Shown: piece after piece, positions 1 to 7,898 of the stretch
Position numbering within the stretch: the first letter of the stretch is position 1
How the letters are laid out: each line of letters opens with the position of its first letter
NCBI RefSeq assembly: GCF_003061515.1
Contig: NZ_CP028924.1
Span: forward strand, 1,736,001 to 1,800,000
Direction of reading: 5' to 3'
DNA: 64,000 bases
Source of the DNA: Colwellia sp. Arc7-D
GTDB lineage: Bacteria > Pseudomonadota > Gammaproteobacteria > Enterobacterales > Alteromonadaceae
The notes under the pieces: model-generated
Told to the model about the DNA's origin: nothing
What the model saw: the letters and a program-made list of their open reading frames with translations, nothing else
Databases searched by the model: none
Position numbers and translations under genes: made by a program

Positions 1-49
1 TTTTTCAATGTAGAATGCGTTTCCAGTTGACAGGGAGTCAGCAGATGAA

Positions 50-125
50 GCGGCTGTAGCTCAGCTGGTAGAGCATCACGTTGCCAACGTGAATGTCACG
101 AGTTCGAGTCTCGTTAGCCGCTCCA
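50..125 (+). tRNA. tRNA-Gly (GCC)
   Basis: A 76-nt cloverleaf with acceptor stem gcggctg/..agccgctcca, an encoded CCA end, a D-arm gctcagctggtagagc, anticodon loop ttgccaa (GCC) and T-loop gttcgagtc. It is the first of four identical copies in this array and is probably transcribed with the tRNAs that follow. Confidence 0.97.
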
Positions 126-181
126 ATTCTCTATAAGAGAATAATAAAAGGAATACTACCTTACTCGTAGTAAATGAAATT

Positions 182-255
182 GGCGGGTTGGCAGAGTGGC
201 CATGCACCGGATTGCAAATCCGATTACCTCGGTTCGACTCCGGGACCCGCCTCCA
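182..255 (+). tRNA. tRNA-Cys (GCA)
   Basis: A 74-nt cloverleaf starting ggcgggt and ending acccgcctcca with encoded CCA. The anticodon loop is attgcaaat (GCA) and the T-loop ggttcgactcc. It is the only cysteine tRNA in the array and lies 4 bp before a tRNA-Leu, so the two are co-transcribed. Confidence 0.96.
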
Positions 256-259
256 CATT

Positions 260-346
260 GCCCGAGTGGTGGAATTGGTAGACACAAGGGATTTAAAATC
301 CCTCGCTTGTAAGAGTGTGCCGGTTCAAGTCCGGCCTCGGGTACCA
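260..346 (+). tRNA. tRNA-Leu (TAA)
   Basis: An 87-nt class II tRNA with acceptor gcccgag/ctcgggtacca, anticodon loop atttaaaat (TAA), a long variable arm (cgcttgtaagagtg) and T-loop ggttcaagtcc. It matches the copy at 675-761. Confidence 0.96.
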
Positions 347-412
347 TTTCATTAGTACAGTAGGGGTGTTAATACATATTGGCGTATGTATAGAATAAAT
401 TTAAAATATGAA

Positions 413-488
413 GCGGCTGTAGCTCAGCTGGTAGAGCATCACGTTGCCAACGTGAATGTCACGAGTTCGAGTCTCGTTAGCCGCTCCA
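413..488 (+). tRNA. tRNA-Gly (GCC)
   Basis: An identical copy of the tRNA-Gly at 50-125, with encoded CCA. Confidence 0.97.
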
Positions 489-537
489 ATTTTTAAATGT
501 GTAAATGCTTAATGTTTTAATTAGTTAAGTTAATGAA

Positions 538-613
538 GCGGCTGTAGCTCAGCTGGTAGAGCATCACGTTGCCAACGTGAATGTCACGAGTTCGAGTCTC
601 GTTAGCCGCTCCA
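538..613 (+). tRNA. tRNA-Gly (GCC)
   Basis: The third identical tRNA-Gly copy. Together with the 61-bp spacer and the tRNA-Leu that follow, it forms a unit repeated at 824-1046. Confidence 0.97.
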
Positions 614-674
614 AATTCGATAGTTTTACTATCAAAGTAGGGAACCAATCTCTACTATAAAAAATACTCTCGAT

Positions 675-761
675 GCCCGAGTGGTGGAATTGGTAGACAC
701 AAGGGATTTAAAATCCCTCGCTTGTAAGAGTGTGCCGGTTCAAGTCCGGCCTCGGGTACCA
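675..761 (+). tRNA. tRNA-Leu (TAA)
   Basis: An 87-nt class II tRNA identical to the copy at 260-346, including the long variable arm and CCA end. Confidence 0.96.
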
Positions 762-823
762 TTACTGCAAAATCAATGTAAGATTGATTAACCAGTAAAT
801 TAGTATTTTTAAATATCTACGAA

Positions 824-899
824 GCGGCTGTAGCTCAGCTGGTAGAGCATCACGTTGCCAACGTGAATGTCACGAGTTCGAGTCTCGTTAGCCGCTCCA
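824..899 (+). tRNA. tRNA-Gly (GCC)
   Basis: The fourth identical tRNA-Gly copy, and the first half of the second Gly-Leu repeat unit. Confidence 0.97.
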
Positions 900-960
900 A
901 ATTCGATAGTTTTACTATCAAAGTAGGGTCCCAATCTCTACTATAAAAAATACTCTCGAT

Positions 961-1046
961 GCCCGAGTGGTGGAATTGGTAGACACAAGGGATTTAAAAT
1001 CCCTCGCTCATAGAGTGTGCCGGTTCAAGTCCGGCCTCGGGTACCA
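961..1046 (+). tRNA. tRNA-Leu (TAA), variant variable arm
   Basis: An 86-nt copy of the tRNA-Leu with the same anticodon (TAA) and acceptor. Its variable arm reads ctcatagagtg instead of cttgtaagagtg, one base shorter than the other two copies. The stem can still form. It is the last tRNA of the array. Confidence 0.94.
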
Positions 1047-1355
1047 TCACTAATACTTTCAGTTAATCGCATTTTATTCCTTTTATAATTCCTTAAATAT
1101 CTTTAGCTAGCATTGACTTTGCACCTTAGCTATACCTTTTAGCAATAAACCATTTACTTTTAATATCATTATACCAACGTTATAGAATGACGGGTTTAAC
1201 CTAATAGTTAATAAACTTATCAAGATCATTTTATACAAATCATTTATGGGTATTGTCGTTACATTTATTTACAAGAGAAATGTGTTTTTCACGTAGTATT
1301 ACCTTAATTTTCAATACGATAAATTTTTAATTTTCCATAATTTCGAGAACTTAGC
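1047..1355. other. Intergenic region upstream of the FadL-type gene
   Basis: About 310 bp between the tRNA array and the porin gene, very AT-rich. It must contain the promoter for the next gene, but I see no hairpin with a T-tract and no convincing operator. No gene is visible. Confidence 0.5.
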
Positions 1356-2672
1356 ATGACATTACAAAAATCAATTATCGCCACGGCTATTACATTAAGC
1401 GCTTTTAATGCTTATTCAGCCTCTTTTCAGTTAAACGAAACAAGCGCCTCTGGCTTAGGTCGTGCTTTTGCCGGTGATGCGGTGATCGCTGACGATGCGG
1501 CTGTGTTAGCACGTAACCCAGCAGCAATGGCATTATTCGACAAAAAATCCTTATCATTATCGGCAACGTATATTGATCCAGGTGTTAAAGTTGAAGGCAT
1601 TAGTGCACCCGATATACTTAGTGCAGCTTACGACGTTAATGAACTTGATCAAGATGGAGTTGTACCCAGTGCTATTATTCCTGCCGCGTATTTTATTAAC
1701 CCAGTAAATGATACTTTCGCTTATGGTTTAGCTATTAATTCAAACTATGGTTTAAAAAGTGAATACGAAAAAGATTATGCTGCAGGTTCTATTGGTGGCA
1801 AAACAGACTTAAAAACGATCAATGCTAATATTAGTGGCTCTTACCGCGTTAATGAACAGCTTAGTCTAGGTTTAGGCTTGAATGTTGTCTATGGTGAAGC
1901 CGAGCTTATTAGGCATGCAGGTAAGGTGTTAGAAAATGGTATTACAATTCCAAGCGTTGGTTTAGTGTTTCCACCTGTACCAACGAGCACTGAAGTTGTA
2001 AATATGTCGGGTGACGATTTTGGCTATGGTTGGAATGTTGGTGCTGTTTATGAAATTAATAGTGATCACAGAATTGGTCTCTCTTATCGAAGCAAAGTAG
2101 AACTTGCCTTTGAGGGCGACTTCACAGGTTTGGGGACACCGACAGAAGATGGTAGTTTAACTATTGATATGCCATCGATAGCTGAGTTCTCAGGTTTTCA
2201 TCAATTGACGACTCAATGGGCAGCACATTACAGTGTAATGTTCACTCAGTGGTCTAGCTTTGAAAAACTTGAAGCTTATGCGGGCAATGAGTTAGCCTTT
2301 GAAAAGCAAGAAAACTTTGAAGATACTTATCGCTTCGCTTTAGGCGCAACATATAATCTTAATCAAGAAGTAACATTGAGAATGGGTGTGGCATTCGATC
2401 AGTCTGCAGCTGTAGACCATCGTTCAATTTCAATACCTGATAGTGACCGCCTTTGGTATAGTGCCGGTGCAACATACCAGTTAAATGACACCGACAGTGT
2501 CGATTTTGGTATTTCGTATGTTAATGGTGACAATGTTGTGGTTACTGAAGAAGACGCTTTATTAGCTGCTTTACCTGATGCATTAAGCCCTTTTGTGGGT
2601 AATAAAGACTGGGGTTTTAGCTCAGAAGGTAATGCATTACTTTTAGCTGTGCAATATAACAAAAGCTTTTAA
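1356..2672 (+). CDS. FadL-type outer membrane fatty acid transporter
   Basis: A 438-residue outer-membrane beta-barrel of the OMPP1/FadL/TodX family, which carries long-chain fatty acids or other hydrophobic compounds across the outer membrane. An N-terminal signal peptide ends near residue 22 (FNAYSA). The mature protein opens with the family's hatch region (SFQLNETSASGLGRAFAG, then ARNPAAMALF), where the conserved NPA motif is clear. Alternating amphipathic strands fill the remainder and the chain ends in an aromatic residue (YNKSF), as usual for barrels handled by the BAM complex. Length fits the family (about 420-450 residues). It is monocistronic between the tRNA array and a palindromic terminator. 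The exact substrate cannot be read from sequence. Confidence 0.93.
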   Translation: MTLQKSIIATAITLSAFNAYSASFQLNETSASGLGRAFAGDAVIADDAAVLARNPAAMALFDKKSLSLSATYIDPGVKVEGISAPDILSAAYDVNELDQDGVVPSAIIPAAYFINPVNDTFAYGLAINSNYGLKSEYEKDYAAGSIGGKTDLKTINANISGSYRVNEQLSLGLGLNVVYGEAELIRHAGKVLENGITIPSVGLVFPPVPTSTEVVNMSGDDFGYGWNVGAVYEINSDHRIGLSYRSKVELAFEGDFTGLGTPTEDGSLTIDMPSIAEFSGFHQLTTQWAAHYSVMFTQWSSFEKLEAYAGNELAFEKQENFEDTYRFALGATYNLNQEVTLRMGVAFDQSAAVDHRSISIPDSDRLWYSAGATYQLNDTDSVDFGISYVNGDNVVVTEEDALLAALPDALSPFVGNKDWGFSSEGNALLLAVQYNKSF

Positions 2673-2788
2673 ATTACTAAGGTCTTTTTACTTAATTGGC
2701 GTGCTTAATTAAGACATTCTAGCGTTATTATTTGAAAATTTTAGTTTTGTTCTTAATGCCCTAATTAGTGAGCCTTTTAGTTTAATAT

Positions 2789-2816
2789 AAAGCCAATCGA
2801 TTAATCGATTGGCTTT
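2789..2816 (+). terminator. Palindromic terminator after the FadL-type gene
   Basis: A 28-bp perfect palindrome with arms beginning aaagccaatcga, followed by an AT-rich tract. It lies 116 bp after the porin stop codon. No gene is visible in the remainder of 2673-2990. Confidence 0.65.
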
Positions 2817-2990
2817 AATTATATTTGAGCAGGCAGTTTAATCTTTTGTGCTGAGCTAATCTTTTTTACAGTGTGGAAGAAAAAATAATGAATTTATAAT
2901 ATCTACATTATTAAAGTGCAGTTTATCGTTATTTACTTAAAGTAATGAAAAGGTGAAAATTAATGGCCCTTAAGGTTTTACTATCGCTAT

Positions 2991-3446
2991 TTAAGAAAGT
3001 CTTACAATAGATAAGCGCCACTTTATAAATAACGTAATGATCAACGCCATACCTATATGCGCTATAAAAGAGGATTGTGTATAAGCGCCAAAGCCCATCA
3101 TAAATTCTCGTCCCATAGCTGGAGCTAATATTCCTTGTGCAACAAACCACAAAATAAGTCCAGAAATAGCACCCGATAATATAGGGCGCCCGTTTAGCAA
3201 CTTATAAAATAATAAGGTGAATAGCCCAAAGCCTATAGCGCCAATAAAAGCGTGAATTCCAAAAGCCACAGGATAAGTAATACTTATACCAAGATACTTT
3301 TGAAATAGGCCCATGACTAACTTAGCTGGTTGAAGCTCTGGGCCAAAAAGCAGTGGTGATATTAACCAGGCATAGGCTTCAAAAATAATTTGAGCAACTA
3401 TGCCACCTACAATCGCAATTTTAAAATTGTTTCGAGTAAATTTCAT
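2991..3446 (-). CDS. Small multi-pass inner membrane protein
   Basis: A 151-residue protein with about four hydrophobic helices (approximately residues 9-30, 55-80, 90-112 and 122-142) and no enzyme motif that I recognise. It is the last gene of a minus-strand set with the neighbouring 154-residue membrane protein (43 bp upstream) and a TetR regulator, which suggests co-expression. Its function is unknown; the context suggests a membrane process controlled by the TetR protein. Confidence 0.7.
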   Translation of the reverse strand: MKFTRNNFKIAIVGGIVAQIIFEAYAWLISPLLFGPELQPAKLVMGLFQKYLGISITYPVAFGIHAFIGAIGFGLFTLLFYKLLNGRPILSGAISGLILWFVAQGILAPAMGREFMMGFGAYTQSSFIAHIGMALIITLFIKWRLSIVRLS

Positions 3447-3489
3447 TTTAGCTTCACTGCTGTTACCAGAAATATCTGTAGTTAACGTA

Positions 3490-3954
3490 TTAAACGCTAG
3501 GTGTAGAATGAGTTAACTTTTGATATACAAGCCCTAAAACCACACCAAAAACTATGTGTAGCATAAAGGTCATAACAGGTGCCATAGGTCCTAAAGCTAA
3601 ACCGAACAATCCGTTACCAGCCATTACCATAGGACCAACCATCATGATAAGCCAAGCACCAATGCCAAGGATAATACCTTTTATCATTTGGTTTTGTGTT
3701 GGTAAAATATTATTTAATACAGCGAATGCACCACCCCATGCAACTGCGCCGATCATAAAGTGCATAACCCACCCAACCATCATATTTGTCTCCATGCCCA
3801 TTTTCTGAGCCGCCATAACAGACATCATGTGAATGGGGTCAAGCTCAGGCATTACGCCCATCATTTTCTTCATCATCATAAGTGCAGTAAGTACTAATGT
3901 AGCAATAAATCCAGCTATAACGCCTTTTGTAATGTTTGAAATATTAAAGTTCAT
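3490..3954 (-). CDS. DUF6789-like membrane protein
   Basis: A 154-residue, methionine-rich membrane protein with four predicted helices (about residues 10-27, 60-85, 92-112 and 125-145). A good Shine-Dalgarno (aaaggaaa) precedes the ATG. The helix pattern and GP/HM-rich loops resemble small membrane proteins annotated as DUF6789; I assign that family from memory. It lies 48 bp after the TetR gene and is probably under that regulator's control. The biochemical role is unknown. Confidence 0.65.
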   Translation of the reverse strand: MNFNISNITKGVIAGFIATLVLTALMMMKKMMGVMPELDPIHMMSVMAAQKMGMETNMMVGWVMHFMIGAVAWGGAFAVLNNILPTQNQMIKGIILGIGAWLIMMVGPMVMAGNGLFGLALGPMAPVMTFMLHIVFGVVLGLVYQKLTHSTPSV

Positions 3955-4002
3955 GGGTATTTCCTTTTAGTTTATTTTTGACTGTTTAGTTAGTTAAAAA
4001 AT

Positions 4003-4593
4003 TTACGCTGTTAACGAATTTAAATAGTTGTCAGTAATGCTTTGTATTTTGGCTATATCACAACCAGTTTTCCGATATGACATAATGCCAAATATAAATA
4101 CACTTACTTCAATAGCCATATCCTTGGCGTTGGCGTCATTTCTAAAGACTCCTGTCTCTTGACCTTTCGCGATAGTTTTTGAAAATATGGCTTCAAGTCG
4201 TTTTACCTGACAATTCAGGATGATTTTTGCAGCTTCATCATGTGGGGCAAGTTCTATGATGGAATTGACCATTAGGGAGCCTGTTTTTACTTTATCTGTT
4301 GGTATTGATTGTTCAACTAGCATTTCATCAAAGAATACTTTCATGGCTTCGTTAGGCGCCTCTATACTAGTAAATATATTTTTTATGCGTGCATATGTTG
4401 TATCTGTATATTGTGTTAAAGCTTTGGTGAATAAAGCATGTTTATTGCCAAAGGCAGCATAAATACTCCCTTTGTTTAAATTCATTACTTTCATTAAATC
4501 AACCATTGAGGTCGCGTCATAACCTTTACCCCAAAAGGCTTCCATGGCTTTCTCTAATGCATCATTTATTTCAAATTCTCTAGGGCGTGCCAT
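4003..4593 (-). CDS. TetR/AcrR family transcriptional regulator
   Basis: A 196-residue repressor. Residues 1-50 form the TetR winged helix-turn-helix (MARPREFEINDALEKAM, then GYDATSMVDLMKVMNLNKGSIYAAFGNKHALF), with the typical KGSIY recognition helix. The C-terminal two thirds is an all-helical ligand/dimerisation domain. Two operator-like sites lie immediately upstream (4621-4674), so autoregulation of this gene and the two downstream membrane-protein genes is likely. The inducer is unknown. Confidence 0.92.
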   Translation of the reverse strand: MARPREFEINDALEKAMEAFWGKGYDATSMVDLMKVMNLNKGSIYAAFGNKHALFTKALTQYTDTTYARIKNIFTSIEAPNEAMKVFFDEMLVEQSIPTDKVKTGSLMVNSIIELAPHDEAAKIILNCQVKRLEAIFSKTIAKGQETGVFRNDANAKDMAIEVSVFIFGIMSYRKTGCDIAKIQSITDNYLNSLTA

Positions 4594-4620
4594 TATAATA
4601 AATCCATCAGTTAGTTGTTT

Positions 4621-4674
4621 ACCGTTCGGTCAATAACTGCAATTTACAGGTTGATTACCGATCGGTCAATAACT
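4621..4674. promoter_or_regulatory. Tandem TetR-type operators
   Basis: Two direct repeats 36 bp apart, accgttcggtcaataact-like (4621-4637) and accgatcggtcaataact (4657-4674). Each contains a dyad (accgatcggt is perfect, accgttcggt nearly so). This is the classical accg-at-cggt core of many TetR sites, and it lies 28-81 bp upstream of the TetR start codon. The helical spacing (36 bp, about 3.4 turns) would allow two dimers to bind. Confidence 0.8.
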
Positions 4675-4839
4675 ATTTTTAAAATTAAAGTTTACTGGAG
4701 TTACTGTTTTAAAAAATAATACTTAATGTAATATTGATAATAAATACTAATACATTGATACAAAGCTGACTGGCGAGAGGTTATTAATGGCTAAGTGATA
4801 TATTACAAATTTTAATCGTGTTGAACCGTTTTACAGGAT

Positions 4840-4894
4840 TTTTGTATAGATTTTGTATAGGTTTTGTATAGGTTTTGAATAGATTTTGTATAGG
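4840..4894. repeat. Five 11-bp tandem repeats, ttttgtatag(a/g)
   Basis: Units at 4840, 4851, 4862, 4873 and 4884. The fourth has gaatag instead of gtatag. The array is bordered by similar short words (ttttacagga before, tttacaggg after). The 11-bp period is close to one DNA turn, so every unit presents the same helix face. It lies in the otherwise gene-free stretch 4675-5175; I see no gene or other signal in the rest of it. Confidence 0.9.
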
Positions 4895-5175
4895 TTTACA
4901 GGGGGATCTAAAATAATAGTTAAGAATAGCTGATGCGTATAATACTGGTTTGATCATCAGCTCATGTTTGATGACAAAAATATAAACCTAAGGTGGCGTG
5001 AAATTTTTAAGTAGAAAGGGGTACTCAATTTTATGTCTTGTATTTATTATTTTTACTTTTAAGGCATCTTTATAAAGAGTTAGTAATACTGGCGAGTTAA
5101 ATACAGCTATGGTTGTAAATATATCACCTTTAGGGAAGCTTACTTCAATGCGTCCCTAATGGCTTACTTTCACTT

Positions 5176-5703
5176 TCACTTTGCACGCTCTATCAATCTA
5201 CGTTTTTCTATTGCCATTGGTGTGATGCTTTTTTCAAGGTTCTTCTCAAAACCAAGCATAAAGTAAACTTCAGCCATTAAAAATAACGGCCCTATAGCTA
5301 AACCCATAATGTCATCGAAAAAAGCAGGTTTAGCTTTTTCATATATATGACCAATAAATTGGATAATCCAACCAATAATAAATCCTATTATACCAATCCA
5401 CAATGCACTCTCCATAGCAGACACTAAACTAGCAAGGTAAATATTTACAACAACATAACACAGCATGCCAAGGGCTAGCTTTAGGTGTAATTTTAAATAA
5501 TAAAACATTGCTAGTGTGAAAAAAATTATCGCTGGAGTAAAACTTATTGTTTTACCTGCTAGTTCAACGGTGAATGTATTTAAGCTTAACAATACGGTAA
5601 TTGCCCAAACAATGAGGGGAACGCCAACAAAGTGAGTTTTTATATTGAATTTATTAAAATGCACACTCTTGTAACTTGATAATTGTTCTTCGACGGTTTT
5701 CAT
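5176..5703 (-). CDS. Mpo1-like (DUF962) membrane dioxygenase family protein
   Basis: A 175-residue membrane protein of the DUF962/Mpo1 family. Yeast Mpo1 is an iron-dependent dioxygenase acting on 2-hydroxy fatty acids in alpha-oxidation. The conserved N-terminal pattern (YKSVHFNKFNIKTHFVGVPL, residues 11-30) contributes family histidines, and a second His motif (IQFIGHIYEKAKPA, about 114-127) is also present. Four hydrophobic helices lie between and after them. Start supported by a gaggaa Shine-Dalgarno. The reaction in bacteria is inferred from the eukaryotic homologue. Confidence 0.85.
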   Translation of the reverse strand: MKTVEEQLSSYKSVHFNKFNIKTHFVGVPLIVWAITVLLSLNTFTVELAGKTISFTPAIIFFTLAMFYYLKLHLKLALGMLCYVVVNIYLASLVSAMESALWIGIIGFIIGWIIQFIGHIYEKAKPAFFDDIMGLAIGPLFLMAEVYFMLGFEKNLEKSITPMAIEKRRLIERAK

Positions 5704-5924
5704 GAATGTTCCTCATTTTGCTATGGTCAAATATCATGGCAAGTTATTGTTTATAAGTAAAGAGAGCAGACCAGATTGATCTGACAAATTTTAGCGGCAT
5801 TAAAGAGAATACTTCAAAACGTGTTAGCGTTTATCGGGACATTTGCATTGATTAAAATTACCGTATTGCAGTTCTGTTACCTTACTCATACAATACCGTA
5901 TTAGTTACTGAAAAAGTTCATATT

Positions 5925-6269
5925 ATGTCCTCAGATAGATTAGGCTCCAGCCTTAATTATAAACGCCAAGAGCAAGGTTACCGTGATCGAGCATTGAAAC
6001 TGTATCCTTGGGTTTGTGGTCGTTGCGCGCGCGCTTTTGAATATTCCAATATTCGAGAATTAACCGTTCACCATATGGACCATGATCATACAAACAATCC
6101 CAACGATGGAAGTAATTGGGAGTTATTGTGTATTTACTGTCATGACAACGAACATGCTAAATACACTGACCATGCAAATTATCATACGGAAGTTAAAGCG
6201 GGTGATACCAATCAAGACACCGCAACATATAACCCGTTTGCAGATTTAAAATCATTGTTAAAAAAATAA
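5925..6269 (+). CDS. yajD: YajD-family HNH nuclease
   Basis: A 114-residue protein of the YajD family. It has two zinc-binding pairs (CGRC at about 31-34 and CIYC at 64-67 region) flanking the HNH core ELTVHHMDHDHTNNPNDGSN, with the catalytic HH and the following N/H. The N-terminal SSLNYKRQEQGYRDRALK is typical of the family. Its cellular role is unsettled. It lies directly before the interrupted DUF808 gene and belongs to the chromosomal backbone. Confidence 0.92.
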   Translation: MSSDRLGSSLNYKRQEQGYRDRALKLYPWVCGRCARAFEYSNIRELTVHHMDHDHTNNPNDGSNWELLCIYCHDNEHAKYTDHANYHTEVKAGDTNQDTATYNPFADLKSLLKK

Positions 6270-6312
6270 CGAATTAATTATCGAATAACGAGAGTAATCG
6301 AAGGAGTTGAAC

Positions 6313-6786
6313 GTGGCAGGTGCAAGTTTATTAACCTTATTAGATGATATTGCAACCGTACTAGATGACGTTGCTATTTTATCTAAGGTAGCAGTAAAGA
6401 AAACAGCCGGCGTTCTGGGTGATGATTTAGCCCTTAATGCTGAACAAGTTTCGGGTGTTAAAGCTGATAGAGAGCTACCTGTTGTTTGGGCTGTTGCCAA
6501 AGGTTCATTTCTCAATAAATTAATTTTAGTGCCATCTGCTTTACTTATCAGTGCTTTTTTACCTCCCTTGATCACGGTTCTCTTAGTTTTGGGTGGCTTA
6601 TTTCTCTGTTTTGAAGGTTTTGAGAAGGTATCGCATAAGTACTTTCATAGTAAAAAAACCATAGCAGCAGAACATAAAGCCTTACTGGAAGCGGTTAGCG
6701 ATGAAAATATTGATATTGCCGCTTTGGAAAAAGAAAAAATAAAAGGGGCTATCCGTACCGATTTTATACTTAATATGAAAAGTTAA
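6313..6786 (+). pseudogene. yedI: DUF808 (YedI-type) membrane protein, N-terminal half interrupted by the island
   Basis: The GTG at 6313 is preferred because an aaggag Shine-Dalgarno ends 6 bp upstream and the product starts [19 protein letters not shown], as in YedI proteins. A TTG at 6307 would abut the Shine-Dalgarno. The family pattern runs through [19 protein letters not shown] and two hydrophobic helices to IRTDFIL (codon 153, ending at 6771), then changes to island-encoded NMKS and a stop at 6786. The missing half lies at 52799-53278. Joined, the two give a 312-residue protein, close to the usual length of about 300. The gene is almost certainly inactive. Confidence 0.93.
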
Positions 6787-6798
6787 ACAGTACACTTT
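6765..6798. other. Left attachment junction (attL) of the genomic island
   Basis: The last chromosomal bases are the 7-bp core tatactt (6765-6771). The island begins with aatatgaaaagtt (6772-6784) and a nearby acacttt. The reverse complement of the right end begins taatacgaaaactt, so the tips are inverted repeats matching at about 12 of 14 positions when the flanking t is counted. Confidence 0.8.
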
Positions 6799-6945
6799 GA
6801 TGAAGTGTAGATAGAATGAATGCTTTACGGTATTTCATGTGTACCGTTTAAATTTAGTGGTTTTCTTCCATATAGTCCACTTTATTAATACAAAAAACAG
6901 GTAATAATAGGTAAATTCAATCAAAAATTTTGACCGAAATTCCGT

Positions 6946-7281
6946 CTATTCATCAAAAGCCGCAATTAGCTTTGCCTTATCTATACACTCTCGAATGTCT
7001 AATATTTGCTTTAAGCTAAAAGAATTGGTACGCATTAATAAAAACTCAGCACATGATACCTCTGTGATACAAGGATAGTCAGAAGTTTCGTATAACTCTC
7101 CTCGTTTAGTTAGGAAAACATCTTTGCCGCATAACTCTAATTGCAATGTAATTAAGAACCGACCAACCTGAAATCTTTTCGTTTTATCATCGATTACTTT
7201 CCCTGTAATAAATTTTAGTTCACAGCCCTCATTTGATAGTACAGATATCAAAACGCCTTCATCTAAATATGTCCTTTCCAT
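6946..7281 (-). CDS. Uncharacterised 111-residue protein
   Basis: The first gene inside the left end. The soluble protein has a beta-rich N-terminal part (residues 1-80) and an acidic, helical C-terminus (SLKQILDIRECIDKAKLIAA). No domain is recognised. It is divergent from a small XRE regulator at 7395, with a dyad operator between them, so the two are probably regulated together. A toxin-antitoxin or defence-control pair is possible but unproven. Confidence 0.6.
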   Translation of the reverse strand: MERTYLDEGVLISVLSNEGCELKFITGKVIDDKTKRFQVGRFLITLQLELCGKDVFLTKRGELYETSDYPCITEVSCAEFLLMRTNSFSLKQILDIRECIDKAKLIAAFDE

Positions 7282-7350
7282 AATTACTAACCTCTACTCT
7301 GCCACTTGTATTTATTATTATAAAAAATATATAATTCAGTCAATTCACCG

Positions 7351-7392
7351 TCCCCGATTTGGTGACGAAGTAACATGTCACTATAATCGGGA
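7351..7392. promoter_or_regulatory. Imperfect dyad, likely operator of the XRE regulator
   Basis: The left arm tccccgatttggtgac (7351-7366) faces the right arm gtcactataatcggga (7377-7392) as an inverted repeat with a one-base offset. The right arm ends two bases before the XRE start codon, so binding would cover its ribosome site as well as the divergent promoter. No Shine-Dalgarno is visible at this start apart from the dyad bases. Confidence 0.7.
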
Positions 7393-7394
7393 CA

Positions 7395-7631
7395 ATGATA
7401 AAATCAATAAATACAGAAAAATATCAAAATTTCCTAATTTGGTTGAAAGCAGGAAGATTAGCTAAGGGCCTATCTGTAAGGGAACTTGCTATAATTATTG
7501 ATGAGCCATTCCAATTTATTAGTAAAATTGAAACGGGTCAAAGAAAATTAAATATTCATGAGTATGTGCAATACTGTAAAGCTTTGAATTTAGATCATGT
7601 TGAAGGGCTAGAGTTATTCATAATGTCCTAG
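7395..7631 (+). CDS. Small XRE-family regulator
   Basis: A 78-residue helix-turn-helix protein of the Cro/C1 (XRE) type: the core AGRLAKGLSVRELAIIIDEP (about residues 19-38) is followed by FQFISKIETGQRKLNIHEYV, with the typical S-K-I-E-x-G-Q-R signature, and nothing else. Proteins of this size usually repress their own promoter. It is divergent from the 111-residue gene across the dyad at 7351-7392 and resembles controllers of restriction or toxin modules. Confidence 0.9.
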   Translation: MIKSINTEKYQNFLIWLKAGRLAKGLSVRELAIIIDEPFQFISKIETGQRKLNIHEYVQYCKALNLDHVEGLELFIMS

Positions 7632-7898
7632 GCTACCTGTCATTGTTGCCACAAGAGATAAATTAGTAAATAAAAGCCAATCCATCCTTCCGATTAAACT
7701 TTGTATCCATTATGCATAAATAAGAGCTGATAATAATGGTGTATATAACAACTAAGGAGCTTGCTCTTACCGTGCCACTACATCTCAACTATCAAAAATA
7801 CAATAGCCAGAACTCTCATTAAGTAATTGCTTTTAATACCTTTATACTTTGTTAAACTGTGATAATGTTTATTTATAATAAATATAAATTGGAAGGTT

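Larger units (their letters stand above)
538..1046 (+). repeat. Tandem duplication of a tRNA-Gly/spacer/tRNA-Leu unit
   Basis: The Gly gene, its 61-bp spacer (614-674) and the Leu gene recur at 824-899, 900-960 and 961-1046. The two spacers are nearly identical (one reads ggaacc where the other reads ggtccc) and both contain a small hairpin gatag-tttta-ctatc. This is a recent segmental duplication in the tRNA array. Confidence 0.85.

Noticed and set aside
76..347. Short minus-strand open frames across the tRNA genes
   Set aside because: They are antisense to tRNA-Gly, -Cys and -Leu genes and have no supporting signals.
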